Below, in pieces: positions 41,286 through 49,831 of a stretch of 64,000 bases of DNA. This stretch comes from Micromonospora sp. KC606 (GTDB lineage Bacteria > Actinomycetota > Actinomycetes > Mycobacteriales > Micromonosporaceae). The position numbers and the translations under genes are program-made. Within the stretch, counting starts at the first letter, position 1; every line of letters starts with the position of its first letter. Location: the NCBI RefSeq assembly GCF_004348675.1, contig NZ_SMKN01000010.1:18568-82567 (forward strand), given 5' to 3'. The notes under the pieces were generated by a model. The model made no database searches. It saw only the letters and a list, made by a program, of their open reading frames with translations, and had not been told where the DNA came from.

Positions 41286-42538
41286 GAGGTGTGCCACTCC
41301 ACCGCGTTCAGGACCTGCTCGCAGCGCTCGACGGCCTGGCGTGCGTCGGAGCCGGAGGCGATGACCATGCCCATCCGGATGTCCCAGCCGGTACGAATCG
41401 GTACCACCGTGTCGCCGACGTTCAGCGGCAGCAGCACGCCGATCTCAGCCTCGGCCAGTTCCTCGAACAGGCCGGGGAAACCGAAGGCCCGCGTGCCCGG
41501 CGGCACCCGGCGCACCGCGACGCCGAGCCGGGCCAGCTCGTCGAGCCCCTCGATTGCGGCGATGATGCCGGGCGGTGGAGCGAACACACGTAGGGCGGCG
41601 CCGCGGCGCAACGCGGGCGGCTCGGCGGGAAACTCGGTCAGCCCCAGCGCGGCGCCGAGGAACAACCGGTTGGTGTCGATGCCGTAGGCACGGCGGACCA
41701 CCTCCGGAATGCCGAGCCCGGCCATCCGGTTGTGCGTCTCCATCAGCCGGGGGCCGGCTTCCGTGATGACGTACTCGGTGTGCGACGGCCCGTCGGTCAC
41801 GCCGATCGCGTCGAGCAGCTGGACGGTCAGCTCGCGCATGGCCGCCTCGTGCGGGCCGACCACGCGCGACGGCGCGGTGATGCCGATCTCCACCAGGTGC
41901 TCGTTGATCGACTCGTCGGTCAGCCCTAGCGTGAGGTGCCGGCCGTCCACCGAGAACGCCTCGACCGTGGCGAGCGGACCGTCGAGGTACTCCTCCGCCA
42001 CGGCCTCGCGGTACCCCGCGGCCTCCATCGCCTTCCACGCCAGTTCCGCCTCCTGCGCGCCGTCGACGATGTGCACGTCGGCGCTGCCCGAGCCGTCTAC
42101 CGGCTTGAGCACGACGCGGCCCGCCAGGGAGGTGGCGAAGTCGGCGGCGTCGCGACGGCTGCGCACCACCCGGGCCCGCACCGGGTCGATGCCCTGCTCG
42201 GCCAGGACGCGCCGGACGGCGGCCTTGTTCTTGATGGTGCGGGCGGCCAGCACCGGGGTGTGCGGGACACCGAAGGCTTCGGCCACCTCCGCGGCGGGGA
42301 CGGTGCCGAGGTCCGTGGTGCACAGCACCCGGTCGAAGGGCCGGGCACGGTGCAGCGGGGCCAGCGTCTCGATGATCGCCGCGCTGTCGGTCACCGAGGC
42401 GTGCACGATGCGCTCGCAGTGCGCGGCGAACTCCGGCTCGTACTGGCCCTCCTCGTGCACGAGCACGACGTCGACGTCCAACTCCCGTGCGTACTTGACG
42501 GCGTGCAGGCGTCCGCCGATCACGGCTACCCGTGGCAT
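41282..42538 (-). CDS. ATP-grasp carboxylate-amine ligase 2
   Basis: 418 aa, ATG at 42538 with GAAGGGAG 8 nt upstream. N-terminal Rossmann-like pre-ATP-grasp domain (VAVIGGRLHAVKYARELDVD), then ATP-grasp: TIKNKAAVRRVLAEQGID, VVLKPVDGSGSADVHIV (ATP-binding Lys and Gly-rich loop), AVAEEYLDGPLATVEAFSVD and the Mg-binding PSHTEYVITEAGPRLMETHN (Glu/Asn). It belongs with amino acid ligases of the carnosine-synthase/BL00235 type. It probably forms an amide between an amino acid and another acyl or amino partner. Located between ligase 1 and the exporter. Confidence 0.87.
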   Translation of the reverse strand: MPRVAVIGGRLHAVKYARELDVDVVLVHEEGQYEPEFAAHCERIVHASVTDSAAIIETLAPLHRARPFDRVLCTTDLGTVPAAEVAEAFGVPHTPVLAARTIKNKAAVRRVLAEQGIDPVRARVVRSRRDAADFATSLAGRVVLKPVDGSGSADVHIVDGAQEAELAWKAMEAAGYREAVAEEYLDGPLATVEAFSVDGRHLTLGLTDESINEHLVEIGITAPSRVVGPHEAAMRELTVQLLDAIGVTDGPSHTEYVITEAGPRLMETHNRMAGLGIPEVVRRAYGIDTNRLFLGAALGLTEFPAEPPALRRGAALRVFAPPPGIIAAIEGLDELARLGVAVRRVPPGTRAFGFPGLFEELAEAEIGVLLPLNVGDTVVPIRTGWDIRMGMVIASGSDARQAVERCEQVLNAVEWHTS

Positions 42539-42567
42539 GGCGCTGCTCCCTTCTCTCAACGGTGCGG

Positions 42568-43821
42568 TCACGCCGGCTCGGTCTCGAGGCGAACCATGCG
42601 GGTCAGCTCGTGGAACGTGGCGTCCAGCTCGTCGACCGACGGCGCCACGAAGATCAGGTGTCCGTGCCCCTGGAAGGTCCTCGGTGGCACGGCCAGCACG
42701 TCGCCGGGTGCCCGATAGATGTCGATCTCGGCGACCCGCTCGTCAGCGCGCGCCTCGGCGATGCCGCGCGTCGCGACCAGTCGTCCGGGCCGGGCGGGGA
42801 AAATGTTCCAGAAGCCGACCGCCACCGGCCGTTCGCGCGGTGCGATCACCGGGGTCCGGCCGGTCGCCAGGTCCAGCGCCGCTGCCACCATGTCGACACC
42901 GGTGCTCAGCAGCACCGACTTGTAGATGGGGCCGCCGCCCAGCCGGGCCGCGGCCTCGAGCAGCACCGGCTCGGTGCCGTCACGCAGGCGGAACTCGACG
43001 TGGGTGGCCCCGACGGTGATGCCGAGAGCCGCGTGCACGTCGGCCGCCGCCCGCGCAGCGGCCTCGGCCACGTCCGCCGGCAGCCGGGTCGGGGTGCACG
43101 CGTAGACCTCCTCGAAGGTCGGCCCGGTCGGCAGCGGCTTGTCGTGGATGGCCACCGTGTGGGTGATGCCACCGACCACCAGCGACTCGACACTGATCTC
43201 CGGGCCGGGCACGAACTCCTCCAGCAGCAACGCGCCGCCGTGCTCCCGTTCGGACTGGTCGTGCAGGGGGTCCTTGGTGAACCCGGCCCACGCGCCGGCC
43301 CGGAAGGTCTCGAAGTGGGCGATCAGCTCGGCCCGGTCGGCGACGCTGCGCACGAACATGCTGCCGGTGCCCAGCACCGGCTTCAGCACGAGCGGGAAGC
43401 CGACGTGCTCGGCCACGGTGAGGGCCTCGTCCACGGTCCGGGCGAGCCCGAACCGGGGCTGCGGAACGCCGGCCTCGGCGGCGGCCTGCCGCATCTGGAA
43501 CTTGTCCCGGGCCAGTTGGGCGGTGCGCTCGCCGACCCAGGGCACGTCGAACTCGTCTGCGACGCGCGCCACCGCGGGCACCAGAGCCTCCGCGAAGGTG
43601 ATCACTCCCGAGACCGGCGCCGTCTCCGCTTTCACCGCCGCCAGCACCTCGGCCGTGTCGCTGACATCGACCGGGACCACCCGGTCGGCGAAGTCGGCCT
43701 CCCAGGTGGCGTCCGTCATCACCAGCACCAGTTCCTCCCCGTGCTCGGCGGCGTAGCGCTTCGCCCGTTCCAGATGCCGGCGGCGGCTCAGGTTGGTCTT
43801 GTGCACAATCACGATGCTCAT
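42568..43821 (-). CDS. ATP-grasp carboxylate-amine ligase 1
   Basis: 417 aa, ATG at 43821. Pre-ATP-grasp domain IVIVHKTNLSRRRHLERAKR; ATP-grasp core DKFQMRQAAAEAGVPQPRFG, FPLVLKPVLGTGSMFVRSV, LLLEEFVPGPEISVESLVVG; Mg/ATP site THVEFRLRDGTEPVLLEAAA ending ARLGGGPI; the C-terminal portion resembles the LAL_C domain of L-amino acid ligases. Such enzymes make dipeptides and related amides. Only about 20-25 percent of residues look shared with ligase 2 by eye, so they are probably not recent duplicates and should use different substrates. Confidence 0.87.
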   Translation of the reverse strand: MSIVIVHKTNLSRRRHLERAKRYAAEHGEELVLVMTDATWEADFADRVVPVDVSDTAEVLAAVKAETAPVSGVITFAEALVPAVARVADEFDVPWVGERTAQLARDKFQMRQAAAEAGVPQPRFGLARTVDEALTVAEHVGFPLVLKPVLGTGSMFVRSVADRAELIAHFETFRAGAWAGFTKDPLHDQSEREHGGALLLEEFVPGPEISVESLVVGGITHTVAIHDKPLPTGPTFEEVYACTPTRLPADVAEAAARAAADVHAALGITVGATHVEFRLRDGTEPVLLEAAARLGGGPIYKSVLLSTGVDMVAAALDLATGRTPVIAPRERPVAVGFWNIFPARPGRLVATRGIAEARADERVAEIDIYRAPGDVLAVPPRTFQGHGHLIFVAPSVDELDATFHELTRMVRLETEPA

Positions 43822-43843
43822 CGATGTCTCCGCGTTGGGATGG

Positions 43844-45136
43844 TCATCCGGCGAGGACGGCGCCGACCTCGGTCAAGCCGGCGCGCAGGTCGTCCTCGGT
43901 GATGACGAGGGGTGGGAACAGGTGGATCCGGTTGGCGGCGACGAACGGCCACACGCCACGCAACCGACAGGCCCGCAAGATCTCGGCCATCCGCGGGTGC
44001 AGCCGGCCCGGCGCGGCGTACGGCACCAGCGGCTCCCGCGTGGCCCGGTCCGCCACCAGCTCGATCGCCCAGGCGAGGCCGGTGCCGCGCACCTCGCCGA
44101 CTACCGGCAGCCGGGCGGCGAGGTCCTGCAGCAGCGGGCGTACGACGGTCTCACCGAGTTGCGCCGCGCGGCTGACCAACCCCTCGTCCCGCAGGACACC
44201 GATCGAGGCGACGATCGAGGCGCACGCCAGCGGGTGCCCGGAGTAGGTCAACCCGCCCGGGTACGGCCGCTCGGCGAAGTGCTCGGCCACCCGCTCGCCG
44301 ACCACGACGCCGCCGACCGGGACGTACCCCGAGTTGACCCCCTTGGCGAAGGTCATCAGGTCCGGCCGGACCTGCCACAGGTCGGTGGCGAACCAGGCGC
44401 CGCAGCGGCCGAACCCGGTCATCACCTCGTCGGCGATCAGCAGGATGCCATGCTCGTCGCAGAGCGCGCGGACTCCGGCCAGGTAGCCGTCCGGCGGCAC
44501 CAGGACGCCATTGCTGCCGGCCACCGGCTCGATGATGATCGCCGCGATGCTCTCCGGCCCTTCGTACGCCACCAGCCGGTACAGGTGCTCCAATGCCCGA
44601 TCGCGCTCCTCAACCTCGGTGGTGGCGTGAAAGTCGGAGCGGTACCGGTACGGTCCGGAGAACCGGACGGTACCGGCTCCGGTCGCCGGCAGCGGCCAGC
44701 GCCGCGGGTCGCCGGTCACGCCCATCGCGCCGTCGGTGGCACCGTGGTATGACCGGTGCGCCGCCAGGATCTTCGGCCGGCCGGTGGTCACCCGCGCCAT
44801 GCGCAACGCGTGCTCGACCGCCTCCGCGCCGCCGGTGGTGAACAGCACGGACCGGCCGCCGGCCGGCGCGACGTCGAGGATCCGCCGGGCCGCCTCGTCG
44901 CGTACGTCGGCGCGGAAGGACGGGGCGAGAGTGCACAGCCGCGCGGCCTGCTCGGTGACCGCGGCGACGACGGCCGGATGCTGGTGCCCCAGGTGCAGGT
45001 TGCCGAGCTGGGAGTGCAGGTCCAGCCACCGCTCGCCGTCGTGGTTCCAGAACCAGGCCCCGGAACCGCCAGCCACCGTCTCCTGGACCACCTTCGCCTG
45101 CGCCGCCCAGGGATGGAACACCGGGTCAGACACCAT
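43844..45136 (-). CDS. Class III PLP aminotransferase
   Basis: 430 aa, starting 11 bp inside the 3' end of the aldehyde dehydrogenase gene. Fold type I omega-aminotransferase: FWNHDGERWLDLHSQLGNLH, VLFTTGGAEAVEHALRMARV, AAHRSYHGATDGAMGVTGDP, the PLP-interacting Asp in ILLIADEVMTGFGRCGAWFA and the Schiff-base Lys in MTFAKGVNSGYVPVGG. It resembles taurine:pyruvate and other omega-amino acid transaminases. The coupling with an acyl-CoA-reducing dehydrogenase suggests that it turns the resulting aldehyde into a primary amine, such as a beta- or gamma-amino acid or taurine-like compound. Confidence 0.88.
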   Translation of the reverse strand: MVSDPVFHPWAAQAKVVQETVAGGSGAWFWNHDGERWLDLHSQLGNLHLGHQHPAVVAAVTEQAARLCTLAPSFRADVRDEAARRILDVAPAGGRSVLFTTGGAEAVEHALRMARVTTGRPKILAAHRSYHGATDGAMGVTGDPRRWPLPATGAGTVRFSGPYRYRSDFHATTEVEERDRALEHLYRLVAYEGPESIAAIIIEPVAGSNGVLVPPDGYLAGVRALCDEHGILLIADEVMTGFGRCGAWFATDLWQVRPDLMTFAKGVNSGYVPVGGVVVGERVAEHFAERPYPGGLTYSGHPLACASIVASIGVLRDEGLVSRAAQLGETVVRPLLQDLAARLPVVGEVRGTGLAWAIELVADRATREPLVPYAAPGRLHPRMAEILRACRLRGVWPFVAANRIHLFPPLVITEDDLRAGLTEVGAVLAG

Positions 45137-46517
45137 GACGGTCCCAGTACGCGCCGAAGATGGCGTTCTCGTCAGGCAGCCGCTCCCGGATCGGTCGTGA
45201 GATCGTGGTGCGGTTCATGAAGTGCCGCCAGTTGACGTTCTCCGACTGGGCGCAGCCGCCCCAGCTGCCGCTGGCCACGATCGAGGTGAACGGCAGCCCG
45301 TTGTCGAAACTGCCGCTGTTGCCGGCGCCGGTGGACTGGTTGACCATCACCCGCGCCACGCCGATCCGGTCGGCCAGGATGTTGACGCGATCGTTGCGGG
45401 TGGTGTGGATGCCGCAGCTGTGCCCGCTGCCGCAGTGCCGGGTGATGGCATCCACGGCGTCGACGACGTCGGCGAAGGAGTCGTAGGCGACCATCGTGAC
45501 CACCGGTGAGAGCTTCTCGCCGAACAGCGGGTCGGTCACGTCGACCCGGTCGAGCGGAGTGACCAAAGTGGTGGTCTTGGCCGGGTCGGTCAGATCGATG
45601 CCGGCACGGGCGGCCAGTGTCGCGGCGGGGCGGCCGATCGCCGCCCGGTCGAGCCGTACGCCGTCCGGCCACATCGCCCGGCGAAGCCGGGCCGTCTCGT
45701 CGGCGTCACAGGTGTGCATGCCGAGTGAGCGCAGCCTGTTCTCGAACTCCGCCACGATTTCTCGCGACACCAGCAGGTTGCTCTCCGACGAACAGGACGT
45801 GCCATTGTTGTAACTCGCCCCGATTCCGATCTTCTCGGCGGCGAGGTCGAGGTCGGCGGTCTCGTCGACCACCACCGTCGGGTTGCCGACGCCGGCGCCG
45901 ATGGCCGGGGTACCGCTGCGATAGGCCCGCCGGACCGTACTGGCTCCTCCGGAGGCCACCACGAAGTCCGCGCCCCGCATGATCTCCTCGGCCGTCTCCC
46001 GGGTGGCCGGCCCGGCACGCTGGATCAGATCCGGCGGGGCCCCCACCTCGCGCAACGCCGAACGCATAAGCCCGATGGTGAAGTCGACGGCTTCCTGAGC
46101 GGCCGGGTTCGGACTGCAGATCACGGCGTTACGGGTCTTCAACAATTGCAGGCCGGTGCAGGCGACCGCGGAGCACGGCGCGGTGGCCGGGCTGATCAGC
46201 GCCACCACGCCCAGCGGCTTGGCCAGCGTGCACAGCCCGCGATCCGGGTCGTCCTCCAGCACGCCGACGGTCGTGGCACCCTGCATGTCGCGCAGCGTGC
46301 CGAGCACCCGCTTGCGGTGCAGCGCGAACAGGTGCTCGGGATCGCCCAGCCCAGTGTGCTGATGGGCCATCGCCGCCATCGTGCGGGCGTTGTCCTCGCG
46401 GTAGCACGACCATCCCACGGCCGCGACCAGCTCGTCGACTCGGTGCTGTGGCCACGAGGCGAACTCGTTCTGGGCTCGGCGGGCGCGGTGCAGAACCCCT
46501 TCGACTCCGATGTGCAA
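45126..46517 (-). CDS. CoA-acylating aldehyde dehydrogenase
   Basis: 463 aa from a TTG at 46517, supported by GGAG 7 nt upstream; frames further upstream have no ribosome site. ALDH superfamily of the acylating kind: catalytic Cys in ASYNNGTSCSSESNLLVS, cofactor region LGVVALISPATAPCSAVACT, ADFVVASGGASTVRRAYRSG, and the C-terminal GNSGSFDNGLPFTSIVASG. Relatives interconvert acyl-CoA and aldehyde (sulfoacetaldehyde, succinate-semialdehyde or acetaldehyde dehydrogenases). First gene of the right train. Reduction of a CoA thioester followed by transamination is the inferred role. Confidence 0.85.
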   Translation of the reverse strand: MHIGVEGVLHRARRAQNEFASWPQHRVDELVAAVGWSCYREDNARTMAAMAHQHTGLGDPEHLFALHRKRVLGTLRDMQGATTVGVLEDDPDRGLCTLAKPLGVVALISPATAPCSAVACTGLQLLKTRNAVICSPNPAAQEAVDFTIGLMRSALREVGAPPDLIQRAGPATRETAEEIMRGADFVVASGGASTVRRAYRSGTPAIGAGVGNPTVVVDETADLDLAAEKIGIGASYNNGTSCSSESNLLVSREIVAEFENRLRSLGMHTCDADETARLRRAMWPDGVRLDRAAIGRPAATLAARAGIDLTDPAKTTTLVTPLDRVDVTDPLFGEKLSPVVTMVAYDSFADVVDAVDAITRHCGSGHSCGIHTTRNDRVNILADRIGVARVMVNQSTGAGNSGSFDNGLPFTSIVASGSWGGCAQSENVNWRHFMNRTTISRPIRERLPDENAIFGAYWDRHGV

Positions 46518-46876
46518 GGGCGATCTCCTTCGATGCGCGCGGCGACCACCCCGCATTTCTGCAGCCACCCAACCCGCGACTTCAATCGTGAACGACAGTT
46601 TGCCGGACAGCCTTTGGTTCGAGCGCTGAAATGTGCTTCGAAGTACAGTTAAGCGTCGCTGCACGAACATCCAACAACTCCCGACCCGCACTCACGCCGA
46701 GACAAGAGATCCTGAAATAGTCCTATATCGATAGCCGCATTCGGTTATGAAAGCCGCGAGGCGGGCCATAAAAGCAACGCTGAACAGTAGTGTCCACAAA
46801 GTTTTATCCATCCCGGAGCCCATCTACGGCAAGATGGCGGCAAAGCTTGCTCCGGATCGCTCAAGGGGTTCACTGG
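46518..46876. promoter_or_regulatory. Divergent region, right biosynthetic train / aldo-keto reductase
   Basis: 359 bp between divergent starts, AT-richer than neighbours (for example ATAGTCCTATATCGATAG near 46719-46736). It must carry the promoter of the seven-gene right train and that of the reductase, and is a likely site for the LysR regulator encoded two genes away. No single LysR box could be fixed by eye. Confidence 0.5.
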
Positions 46877-47716
46877 ATGTCAACGATCGTGCTCGGCGGC
46901 GACCTGCCGCTCAACCGTCTCGGCTTCGGCGCGATGCACCTCACCGGACCGGACGTGTGGGGTCCGCCGGCCGATCCCGCAGCAGCGCACGCGGTCGCCC
47001 GCCGAGCGGTCGAACTCGGCGTGAACTTCATCGACACGGCCGATTCGTATGGTCCCGGCACGAACGAGGAGGTGCTCGCCGACGCGCTGTTCCCCTATCC
47101 CGAGGGACTCGTCATCGGCACCAAGGTCGGACAGAGCCGGCCGTCGCGTCACGAGTGGCGCCCCCTCGGCCGGCCGGAGTACATCCGTCAGCAGGCCGAA
47201 CTGAGCCTGCGCCGGCTCCGCCTCGACCGCATCGACCTGTTCCAGCTGCACCGCATCGATCCGAAGGTTCCGGCCGAGGAGCAGTTCGGAGCGCTCAAGC
47301 AACTGCAGGCCGAGGGCAAGATCCGGTACATCGGACTGTCCGAGGTCACCGTAGCTCAGCTCGAGCAGGCGCGCCGCCAGATCGACGTGGTGAGCGTGCA
47401 GAACATCTACAACCTCAGCCAGCGCAAGCACGACGACGTGGTGGACTACTGCGAGCGGGAGAACCTCGTGTTCATCCCGTGGGTGCCGATCGCCAGCGGC
47501 GATCTGGCCCGCTCCGACGGCGCGCTGGGGCGGATCGCCAAGCAGCTCGACGCCACCCCCGCGCAGGTCGCCCTGGCGTGGCTGCTGCACCGGTCACCGG
47601 TGATTGTGCCGATCCCGGGCACCAGCTCGATCGCTCACCTGGAGGAGAACGTCGCCGCCGCGTCGCTGGAGCTCACCGCCGGACAGGTCGCGGAGCTGAC
47701 CGCCGAGGCCGGCTGA
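46877..47716 (+). CDS. Aldo/keto reductase
   Basis: 279 aa from the ATG at 46877. TIM-barrel AKR motifs: GFGAMHLTGPDVWGPP, FIDTADSYGPGTNEEVLADA (catalytic Asp/Tyr), VIGTKVGQSR (Lys), LFQLHRIDPKVP (His), YIGLSEVTVAQLEQAR, QNIYNLSQRKH, and the NADP site PIPGTSSIAHLEENV. It reduces aldehydes or ketones with NADPH. It is divergent from the aldehyde dehydrogenase gene and its 3' end overlaps the convergent LysR gene by 82 bp. It may reduce an intermediate of the locus or be a border housekeeping gene. Confidence 0.9.
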   Translation: MSTIVLGGDLPLNRLGFGAMHLTGPDVWGPPADPAAAHAVARRAVELGVNFIDTADSYGPGTNEEVLADALFPYPEGLVIGTKVGQSRPSRHEWRPLGRPEYIRQQAELSLRRLRLDRIDLFQLHRIDPKVPAEEQFGALKQLQAEGKIRYIGLSEVTVAQLEQARRQIDVVSVQNIYNLSQRKHDDVVDYCERENLVFIPWVPIASGDLARSDGALGRIAKQLDATPAQVALAWLLHRSPVIVPIPGTSSIAHLEENVAAASLELTAGQVAELTAEAG

Positions 47717-48708
47717 GCGAGCGGCGCCCGCCTCCGTCGCGGGTGGACGGCGTGCTCCCGCACCTCCACGGCGGGGGCCGGGGTGACCGACTCGTCCGGG
47801 GCGGAATCGCCGAGTTCTGCAGCGGTGGCCACGAGCGCGTCAACCGTGGCCCGGATCGCCGGGCGGCTGCTGGTCTCCGCCCGCCACACCACGTACACGT
47901 GGCGGGCGAGCGTCGGGGTGATGCGGACCAGCCGCACCCCCGGCGGCACCGGGTCGCGGCCCAGCCTCGGGATCAACGCGATACCGAACCCGGCGGCCAC
48001 CAGGGAGAGCTGCGTCGCGTACTCCGCCACCGCGTGCTCGATGCACGCGTCGACGCCATACTCCCGCAGCGTCAGCCGCAGCCAGTCGCCGCACACGGTG
48101 CCGCGCGGCCAGCTCACCCAGGTGTCCCGGGCCACTTCCGCCATGTCCACGGTGACGCGGTCGGCGAACGGATGGTCGACCGGCAGGGCCAGGTCGATCA
48201 CGTCGTCCATCAGGCTCGCCCGCTCGAGATCGCCGGTGAGAGACAGCGGCGCGTTGAACGAGTCCTGCACGACAGCGATGTCGACGTCACCCCGCACCAC
48301 CCGCGGGATCGAGTCGATCGGGTCCTGCTCGTGCAGGACGATGCGCAGCTGCGGGAACTCTGAGCGCAGCCGGGACATAGTGCTCGACAACAGGCCACGG
48401 GCCGCGGTCGGGAACGCCGCGATCGACATCTTGCCGGTGACCGCGCCTCGGTGGTCCTCCAGCGCGGTCATCGCCACGTCGACGAGCGACAGGATCCGCT
48501 CGGCGTGGTTGACCAGCAGCTTGGCCGCCTCGGTGAGGCGTACGCCCCGGCCGTACCGCTCCAGCAACACCTGCCCGACATCGCGCTCCAGCTTGGCCAG
48601 TCGCTGGGACACCGCCGAGTTGGTGATGTGCAGCGCTTCCGCCGCGGCGTTGATGGAGCCGCCCGTCGAGACCGCGTGCAGCGCACGTAGCAAGCTCAGT
48701 TCAAGCAT
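47635..48708 (-). CDS. LysR family transcriptional regulator
   Basis: 357 aa from the ATG at 48708. The winged helix is clear (LLRALHAVSTGGSINAAAEA, LHITNSAVSQRLAKLERDVG) and is followed by a LysR substrate-binding domain (about 90-295; PLSLTGDLERASL, AEYATQLSLVAAGFGIALIP). The last roughly 60 residues (Ala/Ser/Arg-rich) have no family counterpart and are encoded partly antisense to the aldo/keto reductase, so the gene was probably extended by loss of its stop. It sits at the right border and is the most obvious local regulator for the biosynthetic locus; the inducer is unknown. Confidence 0.88.
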   Translation of the reverse strand: MLELSLLRALHAVSTGGSINAAAEALHITNSAVSQRLAKLERDVGQVLLERYGRGVRLTEAAKLLVNHAERILSLVDVAMTALEDHRGAVTGKMSIAAFPTAARGLLSSTMSRLRSEFPQLRIVLHEQDPIDSIPRVVRGDVDIAVVQDSFNAPLSLTGDLERASLMDDVIDLALPVDHPFADRVTVDMAEVARDTWVSWPRGTVCGDWLRLTLREYGVDACIEHAVAEYATQLSLVAAGFGIALIPRLGRDPVPPGVRLVRITPTLARHVYVVWRAETSSRPAIRATVDALVATAAELGDSAPDESVTPAPAVEVREHAVHPRRRRAPLAQPASAVSSATCPAVSSSDAAATFSSR

Positions 48709-49020
48709 GGATCCCCCCGCGGCCGTCTGCTTCGCACCGACATTCAATCAGCGACACAAGTAGTCGCGCCAGCACGTAGCGAAGTCAAGGACGCGACATG
48801 GACTCTGGGCCGGAGCGCGTTGCGCGGCAGGCTAGGGGCGTACTGCCTGAGGTCGCCGGTCGCCAGGACGTCGGCGATCTGGCCGGAAGGTCATTGATGG
48901 AACATATCGCTCGGTTCGGTTCGGCCGACCGCCGTGGCCACACCAATCCCCGCAACGACACCTCGATCGCCTTCAGCTCATGTCGCCGATGGTGAGCCAG
49001 GTGGCGGTTGCATCCTCCGG
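48709..49020. other. 312-bp spacer without a recognised gene
   Basis: Upstream of the LysR gene and adjoining the pseudogene zone. Contains the LysR promoter by position. A 65-codon plus-strand frame (48798-48995) has no ribosome site or family features. Confidence 0.45.
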
Positions 49021-49263
49021 TCAGCGGCTGATCCGGTCCTCGACCCAGGCCAGCAACGCGGCAGTGTGGTCAGAGCTGATGGATTCGAGGGTGTCGGTCG
49101 CGCAGCTCGGGCCAGCGAGCCGCGACCACGGATGCGGGCCAGGTGCCCTGGCTCCAGCCCCACAGGCCCACCGGGACGTCACCCTTCCGGCGGCGCAACT
49201 CTGCGACGGCCGCCAGAGCATCGTCGGCCTGGACGGCGAACCGCACATCGCCCGCCCAACAAG
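49021..49263 (-). pseudogene. Alpha/beta-hydrolase fragment, frameshifted
   Basis: One frame reads DDALAAVAELRRRKGDVPVG then LWGWSQGTWPASVVAA, with the nucleophile elbow GWSQG of alpha/beta hydrolases; the end of the domain (SSDHTAALLAWVEDRISR) is in another frame. The N-terminal half and part of the C-terminal half are missing. A decayed gene next to a transposase fragment. Confidence 0.55.
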
Positions 49264-49317
49264 CAGCCACAGAGCCTCGTTGTTGTCTTACCCATCCTCG
49301 ATCCCGCTGTGCTACCG

Positions 49318-49587
49318 ATTGTTGAACCATCTCGCTGATCTGATCCGCGACCACCGTGACCGGCGGCGATCCCACTGGCGTCGGCTCAACCCTGGCCGGC
49401 AGGCCCTGCTCGCCCTGGCGCATCTACGCAACGGCGACACCTTCAGCCGTCTGGCTCCGGCTTTGGGGTGAGTGTGGCCACCGCCTGGCGCTACGTCCGC
49501 GAGGCCGTGGCGCTGCTGGCCGTCACCGCCGACGACCTGGCAACGGCCATGATCCGAATCGAGGAGGATGCGCGCCAGTTCACGTGA
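49318..49587 (+). pseudogene. Transposase N-terminal fragment, frameshifted
   Basis: The reading begins LLNHLADLIRDHRDRRRSHW and continues RRLNPGRQALLALAHLRNGD, then after a one-base shift near 49465 GFGVSVATAWRYVREAVALL. This is the helix-turn-helix N-terminus of actinobacterial DDE transposases (family knowledge). The catalytic DDE part is absent. A fragment of the same kind lies on the other side of the desaturase gene. Confidence 0.65.
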
Positions 49588-49690
49588 CGAGAGAGCACCG
49601 GCCAATGGCCGGTGTCCAGCTTGATCAGCGCTTTGCTCGCTGTCAGCAGCTCGGCCACGTCGTCGTTCGGCTCGGCGTCGTCGAGCACGC
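49545..49690 (-). pseudogene. Second alpha/beta-hydrolase C-terminal fragment
   Basis: LLTASKALIKLDTGHWPVLS matches the catalytic-His region at the C-terminus of alpha/beta hydrolases; the continuation ELARILLDSD is in a different frame. Being upstream (on its strand) of the other hydrolase fragment with a C-terminal part, it must come from a different gene. Confidence 0.4.
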
Positions 49691-49831
49691 ATCTGATCTA
49701 CGGCGCCGAAAGCGGGTGACTGGGCAGGTGTTGTGACGGGAGTGGTGGGTACGTCGTTCTGATGTGGACAAAAGCTGGTGACGCCATGTGGCCACTGTTG
49801 CGCCACCAGTGAATGACCGGGAGGAAGGATC

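Noticed and set aside
46747..48363. 538-codon plus-strand frame across the reductase and LysR genes
   Set aside because: It reads the reductase out of frame and LysR antisense; Arg/Pro-rich with no domain.
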